From Mesostigma viride (lineage: Eukaryota > Streptophyta > Mesostigmatophyceae > Mesostigmatales > Mesostigmataceae), in assembly GCA_009746045.1 (NCBI GenBank), contig RPFO01000027.1, positions 3,291,609 through 3,355,608 of the forward strand: a stretch of 64,000 bases of DNA, in the 5' to 3' direction. Positions 60,191-64,000 of this stretch are shown here, piece by piece. The notes below the pieces were generated by a model that was not told where the DNA came from, ran no database searches, and was given only the letters and a program-made list of their open reading frames with translations. A program made the translations under genes and the position numbers. How positions within the stretch are numbered: the first letter of the stretch is position 1; each line of letters begins with the position of its first letter.

Positions 60191-63100
60191 ATGTCGTCTG
60201 CACCAAGTCGTGTCGTCGCAGTCGGACCTTCTGGAAGTTTTTCGACATCCGGTGGGAATATAAAGGACTCGGACATTCCGTGGCTGGCTCTACTCCACCC
60301 ACCACCCGAGGCCACCCATGAGACCATGAACAAGGTCGTCACGCAATGGCGCTACAAGAAGGCCCCCACAAAAGAGGCTGGGGTGTCTCTCGGCCATCGT
60401 TTCATTTGCGCGCGTGGCATCAACACGCGAGACGCCAACGAGTACGCGCATTACGGCAACCTCGCAGACTTTTCGCGGATCTATGCGGAGTGCGCTGCTC
60501 ATCCCGTTCGCCGCACGCTCGACGAAGTCATAAAGCCAGACGACCCGTCGTGGGCGTACGTCGACATAGACGACAAGGTCGATCCAGATGACGAGCGTCT
60601 GGCAAACATCGATTATCCAGGACACTTCCGCCGTGTGCACGACGAGTATTGCCGAGTCGTCCTGAACATCGCGACGGAGGGTTTTCGCTACGAGGTCAGC
60701 ACAGCGTCTCGCATGAAGAAGGATCTGTTCAAATCGTCCTTCCACATCGTCGTGCGCGGTCTCGTTCTTGCCGACCTTGACGCGAGAGTGTATTGGTACA
60801 GCGGCCTCGCCGATTTTATCAAGCGCGCATCGTTCGACACTTCTTCGCCTGTTCACGATGACGCTCACGAGCTGCTTAAATACAAGGTCAGCGGTCAAGA
60901 AGAATTCGACGAGATCTGTCGCCACCCAGCTGACTTTTTTGGCGAAATGGATACGGTGATCGACGAGGCCGTCTACAGGAGAGACAGTCTTTTCCGGTGC
61001 GTCGGGATGCACAAGTTCGGGGATACCGACCCTCTGGGAATTCTGCGCACATGCGAAGGCTCGTCGAGCGACTTCCTCGACCATCTCATCAACGTTTACT
61101 CGCCTGACGACGTCTCTGGCGGGGTGGTAGTGAGTGCGCCTCCTGACTGGGCGGCATCGCTCAAGAGGAGAGGCGTTCGCGGACGTCGCGAGTGTACGGT
61201 GAAGGCGGCGGGCAAGGACATCGACATTTCTGCATCTCTCGCCGCGATGGAGAAGGTGGCCCCAGAATGTGATTACCTCGAATGTGGCCGCATTGAGTTG
61301 TCTCCAGACGTCAAGCTCGTGAGGGTTAAGTATCAACAGTGTGACGACCACATCTGCCTCATCTGCAACAAGGTGCACGAGAAGAACGGCCCATTCACGC
61401 TCCAATACCCATCGGGGCAGGTATTCTATGACTGCTACAGGAAATCGCCAGATGCTCGCAAGATCGAGATCGCACCTCCCGTTATGCAAGGGGCGGACTC
61501 TGATCAAGTCCCGTTCACTCACACGTACTCGTCCGAGAAAATCAAGCCTTTCAGCTGGGATGCGCTATTTAGAGGCCCGCACAAGAGCACCATCCTCGTC
61601 CAGTCCAACTGCGGGACAGGTAAATCTGAGAGGATTCGTGAACTCGTCAACGAGGCGGTGAGGAGGGATCCAGGTATTCGCGTGTGCTGCATGGTGGCTA
61701 ACATCAGCCTGTCCAAGGAGGAGGATCGCAACTACAAGTCTCTGGGCGAGTGTGGGAGGACGATTGCGTGGGAGGACAACGCGTTCCATATCTTGTCCAG
61801 TGACCCGAATTTCCGTCACTACCTGAGCGGTCCGAAGGGTATGATGTCTGATGACAGGGTGCTGGTCGTTCTTAACAGCATCTTGCGCGTCACGGACCAA
61901 CCGTTCGATCTCCTCATCCTAGACGAAATATACAACACCCTCACCGCCATTTCGCAGCGCCACGTGGATAACAAGCGCGAGGTGTTGAGGAAGTTCATCA
62001 GGCTCATTGAGACGTCCAAGGTCGTGATTGCATTAGACGCTACCGTTACTCGAAAGGTATACGAGTTCATAGCGGCCTATCGCGCGGAGGACACTATGGA
62101 GGTTGATTGCAACACCTTCAGGCGCCCGACCAACAGGATTATGCGATGGGTGGACGTGACATCAGAAAAGAACTGGCGAAAGGTCTGCGTGGACAGGTTT
62201 GTTACTGAGTGTGAGAGGAGGATAGAGGCGGGGGAGAGGATCTTCTGCCCAATGTCTGGAAAAAAAGAGGCCGCCATGGCGTACGAGGCATTAAAAAAGA
62301 TCACGGAGCAGAAAAAGAATGGTCGCCTTTACACTAGCCTGACAAGCAAAGAGGATCTGGAGGTTGGTGCGAATGCCGCGTGGGCTGACCTTGACTTTCT
62401 GATTTTCAGCCCAACGATCACGGTTGGAGTCTCCTACACCGAGCACACGTTCGACAGCATGGTGGGGATGTTCATCAACGGTGATAACTACGCGAGCTAC
62501 ACGACAACCCTACAGCAAATTTTTAGGGTTCGCCATCTAGTCAAGGGAGAGATGGTCATCTTCTACCGAGACGATACTTCGCTGATTAACCGCCCCCCAA
62601 CGGACTACGGCACGATCGTCGAGAACATGATCGCGGGGGACACTGCGCTCATCCAGCTGCTGTTCGACAACGCCGACGTGGTCTGCGACTGGAGCGCAGA
62701 CAAGTCGCGCATCTACGACAGAAATTGTCCCAAATTCCGCCTCTTCTGCCGGAACCAGCAAGATCTCGCGGTGTCGAGGTCCCATTATAAGGGAAATCTC
62801 ATCAAGCTATTGAACGAGGGCTACGGCGTGGAGGTGTCGGCAGTGGAGGAGCTGGGGGACATCGACGCCCCTCCGCTTCCGGTACTAGAAGATCCAGACA
62901 AGGACAGGGAGGTGGTGCTTCTGAGCGAGGAGGAGTACAAGGATCTAGAGGGGAGAATCGGCGGCACGGTTCCACTTTCGCCGTACGAAATGCGTCTGAA
63001 GGCGGTGTACGAACTGGTTCACCGGTTGTACATGATTCCATATGATTTCATCGACGACGAGCTCCCTCAAATTCTGGACAAGGAGATGGGGAGGAAGGCG

Positions 63101-63688
63101 TACGCTGGCATTCGTCAATATTCGAAGTTGACGGGACTAGGAACTAAGGAGCATTTCAGAGACAATCTGTTGATTCTGCAGAAGTCAGAGTCCTTGTTTG
63201 ATTTGAAGGCGTATTCTCGTTTTGGACTAGCACAGTCTCTGGCCGTTACGCTCAAGCTACTAGAAGGGACGCATATCACCGACTTCATCACAACGGCTGA
63301 CCCGTCCAATCTCACGATGAAGCTGACGCGTGATGAGACAATTGCACTTGGGAACAAAATCGACAGCGAAGTTGCCGAGAAGGCCTGTTTCATGCGCTCA
63401 ATTTTTGGATACCGGCGGAGGGCAGGCGATACAGGTAGTTTGTCTTTTGCGCAATGCAGCGGTCTCATCAACAGCTTGTTGAGCCCGACTCTAGGAATTT
63501 ATGCCAAGGGGGCGAAGGGCAATAGCCGCGGCGGTGGTTACTTGGAAATTTCGAAGGCTGACATGCACGCGTTTCTTGATAGGTATAAACCCTCGTGGTG
63601 GGGCGACGAGAAGGATTATTCGATCACGTCATTGTCTGGCCTGTCGATGGATGAAATCGCCCCTTTCCTGCAGGGTGCGGATAAGTAA
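60191..63688 (+). CDS. PLV primase (AEP) fused to herpes-OBP-like SF2 helicase
   Basis: 1165 codons, intact. N-terminal archaeo-eukaryotic primase: WAYVDIDDKVD with the catalytic DxD (about residue 123), KSSFHIVVRG (about 178), DSLFRCVGMHKFG (about 270). A zinc-binding segment follows: DHICLICNKVHEKNG...VFYDCYRK (about 387-420). The helicase has SNCGTGKSERIRE (Walker A, about 473), LLILDEIYN (DE box, about 573), VIALDATVTRKV (motif III), IFSPTITVGVSY (V) and TLQQIFRVRH (VI), the pattern of Herpes_ori_bp (UL9-like) superfamily 2 helicases. It probably recognises the origin, unwinds it and primes synthesis. With no DNA polymerase gene in the element, host or helper polymerase would be needed. 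AATAAA occurs at 63701. Confidence 0.85.
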   Translation: MSSAPSRVVAVGPSGSFSTSGGNIKDSDIPWLALLHPPPEATHETMNKVVTQWRYKKAPTKEAGVSLGHRFICARGINTRDANEYAHYGNLADFSRIYAECAAHPVRRTLDEVIKPDDPSWAYVDIDDKVDPDDERLANIDYPGHFRRVHDEYCRVVLNIATEGFRYEVSTASRMKKDLFKSSFHIVVRGLVLADLDARVYWYSGLADFIKRASFDTSSPVHDDAHELLKYKVSGQEEFDEICRHPADFFGEMDTVIDEAVYRRDSLFRCVGMHKFGDTDPLGILRTCEGSSSDFLDHLINVYSPDDVSGGVVVSAPPDWAASLKRRGVRGRRECTVKAAGKDIDISASLAAMEKVAPECDYLECGRIELSPDVKLVRVKYQQCDDHICLICNKVHEKNGPFTLQYPSGQVFYDCYRKSPDARKIEIAPPVMQGADSDQVPFTHTYSSEKIKPFSWDALFRGPHKSTILVQSNCGTGKSERIRELVNEAVRRDPGIRVCCMVANISLSKEEDRNYKSLGECGRTIAWEDNAFHILSSDPNFRHYLSGPKGMMSDDRVLVVLNSILRVTDQPFDLLILDEIYNTLTAISQRHVDNKREVLRKFIRLIETSKVVIALDATVTRKVYEFIAAYRAEDTMEVDCNTFRRPTNRIMRWVDVTSEKNWRKVCVDRFVTECERRIEAGERIFCPMSGKKEAAMAYEALKKITEQKKNGRLYTSLTSKEDLEVGANAAWADLDFLIFSPTITVGVSYTEHTFDSMVGMFINGDNYASYTTTLQQIFRVRHLVKGEMVIFYRDDTSLINRPPTDYGTIVENMIAGDTALIQLLFDNADVVCDWSADKSRIYDRNCPKFRLFCRNQQDLAVSRSHYKGNLIKLLNEGYGVEVSAVEELGDIDAPPLPVLEDPDKDREVVLLSEEEYKDLEGRIGGTVPLSPYEMRLKAVYELVHRLYMIPYDFIDDELPQILDKEMGRKAYAGIRQYSKLTGLGTKEHFRDNLLILQKSESLFDLKAYSRFGLAQSLAVTLKLLEGTHITDFITTADPSNLTMKLTRDETIALGNKIDSEVAEKACFMRSIFGYRRRAGDTGSLSFAQCSGLINSLLSPTLGIYAKGAKGNSRGGGYLEISKADMHAFLDRYKPSWWGDEKDYSITSLSGLSMDEIAPFLQGADK

Positions 63689-63811
63689 ATTTTATATTTT
63701 AATAAAAGCCTGTTTCTGCCATGCGTTTCTTTGTAAAAAATAGTTTACAACCTCCAAGACGTCGCGCTCATTGTCTCCTCATCTACGAGTAGACGTCGAT
63801 CCGGATCCGGT
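63689..63811. other. PLV right subterminal region
   Basis: No gene. It starts with TTTTATATTTTAATAAAAGCC, a likely poly(A) region for the primase-helicase transcript. Confidence 0.5.
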
Positions 63812-64000
63812 CACACCCCGCCGCGCGGCCCTCGTCGCCTCCCTCACCATGCGAGGGCATGGCGAAAAATTGGGCGTTCTTTATATATAGAGTAAGTACG
63901 TGCAATTTTTCGCCACGTTCAACAACCCACGCCACCTCAGCGCCGGCCAGTGGGGGAAGGTGGCGAAAAATTGTCCATTCTTTTCTTTAGAATAACTATG
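63812..64000. repeat. PLV right terminal inverted repeat (truncated by the window)
   Basis: CACACCCCGCCGCGCGG onward is the reverse complement of 40989-41177. One hairpin and half of a second (TGGCGAAAAATTG stems) are visible. About 470 more bases are expected to the right if the ends are symmetric. Confidence 0.93.

Larger units (their letters stand above)
40521..64000. mobile_element. Integrated polinton-like virus (PLV) with TIRs; right end beyond the window
   Basis: The terminal inverted repeats match between 40989-41177 and 63812-64000 (189 bp, one mismatch seen). Between them are a double jelly-roll major capsid protein, penton-like proteins, packaging ATPase, tyrosine recombinase and primase-helicase, the core set of PLVs. 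Removing DIRS copy 2 (5407 bp) leaves about 18.1 kb inside the window. If the right TIR mirrors the left, the full provirus is near 18.5 kb. Virion genes are on the minus strand and replication/packaging genes on the plus strand, diverging at 56869-56892. No polB, rve integrase or protease was seen. Confidence 0.9.

Overview
This window looks like nuclear DNA of a unicellular eukaryote, most likely a green alga. Genes are split by GT-AG introns, there are very long CAG/CTG and CAT microsatellites, and mobile elements fill most of it: tyrosine-recombinase retrotransposons with split direct repeats (PAT/Kangaroo type, known from Volvox), Helitrons, hAT and other DDE transposons, and an integrated polinton-like virus (PLV). 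The algal assignment is inference. I saw no rRNA, tRNA, CRISPR array or clear cellular housekeeping gene.
1-12 kb: a coding-poor split-repeat DIRS derivative (11-1971); a small spliced gene fragment (2516-3226, minus); then a degenerate Helitron replicase-helicase (about 4265-11747, plus). The Helitron is interrupted by a 2.59-kb hAT-like element with an 8-bp target duplication (5510-8099) and by a 1-kb inverted duplication of its own helicase domain (arms 8332-9392 and 9441-10508).
12-17.4 kb: a nearly intact PAT-like DIRS retrotransposon (gag, then RT/RNase H/tyrosine recombinase) with an A1-ORFs-B1-A2-B2 repeat layout. A second, almost identical copy lies at 48852-54258.
17.4-38.5 kb: two oppositely oriented copies of a TIR transposon. 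The right copy carries a DDE-like transposase gene and two companion genes; the left copy is deleted. Between them lie two inverted copies of a putative cysteine-peptidase domain meeting at a 9-bp spacer (23031-23039), and a second Helitron helicase fragment (minus strand). A 1087-aa P-element-like transposase (34328-37591) follows, with an inverted copy of its C-terminal part.
38.5-40.5 kb: AT-rich DNA with a LINE ORF1-like gene between TAAT repeats.
40.5-64 kb: an integrated PLV whose right end lies outside the window. Its terminal inverted repeats contain an array of hairpins with a TGGCGAAAAATTG stem. Minus-strand genes encode virion parts: two penton-like proteins, an Ig/LamG adhesin, the double jelly-roll major capsid protein, small basic proteins and a giant fibre. 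Plus-strand genes encode a coiled-coil protein, the packaging ATPase (two frameshifts), a tyrosine recombinase and a 1165-aa primase fused to a herpes-OBP-like SF2 helicase. DIRS copy 2 sits in the fibre gene, and the two gene halves are exactly in frame across it. No B-family DNA polymerase, retroviral-type integrase or maturation protease is visible, which fits a PLV better than a canonical Polinton/Maverick.
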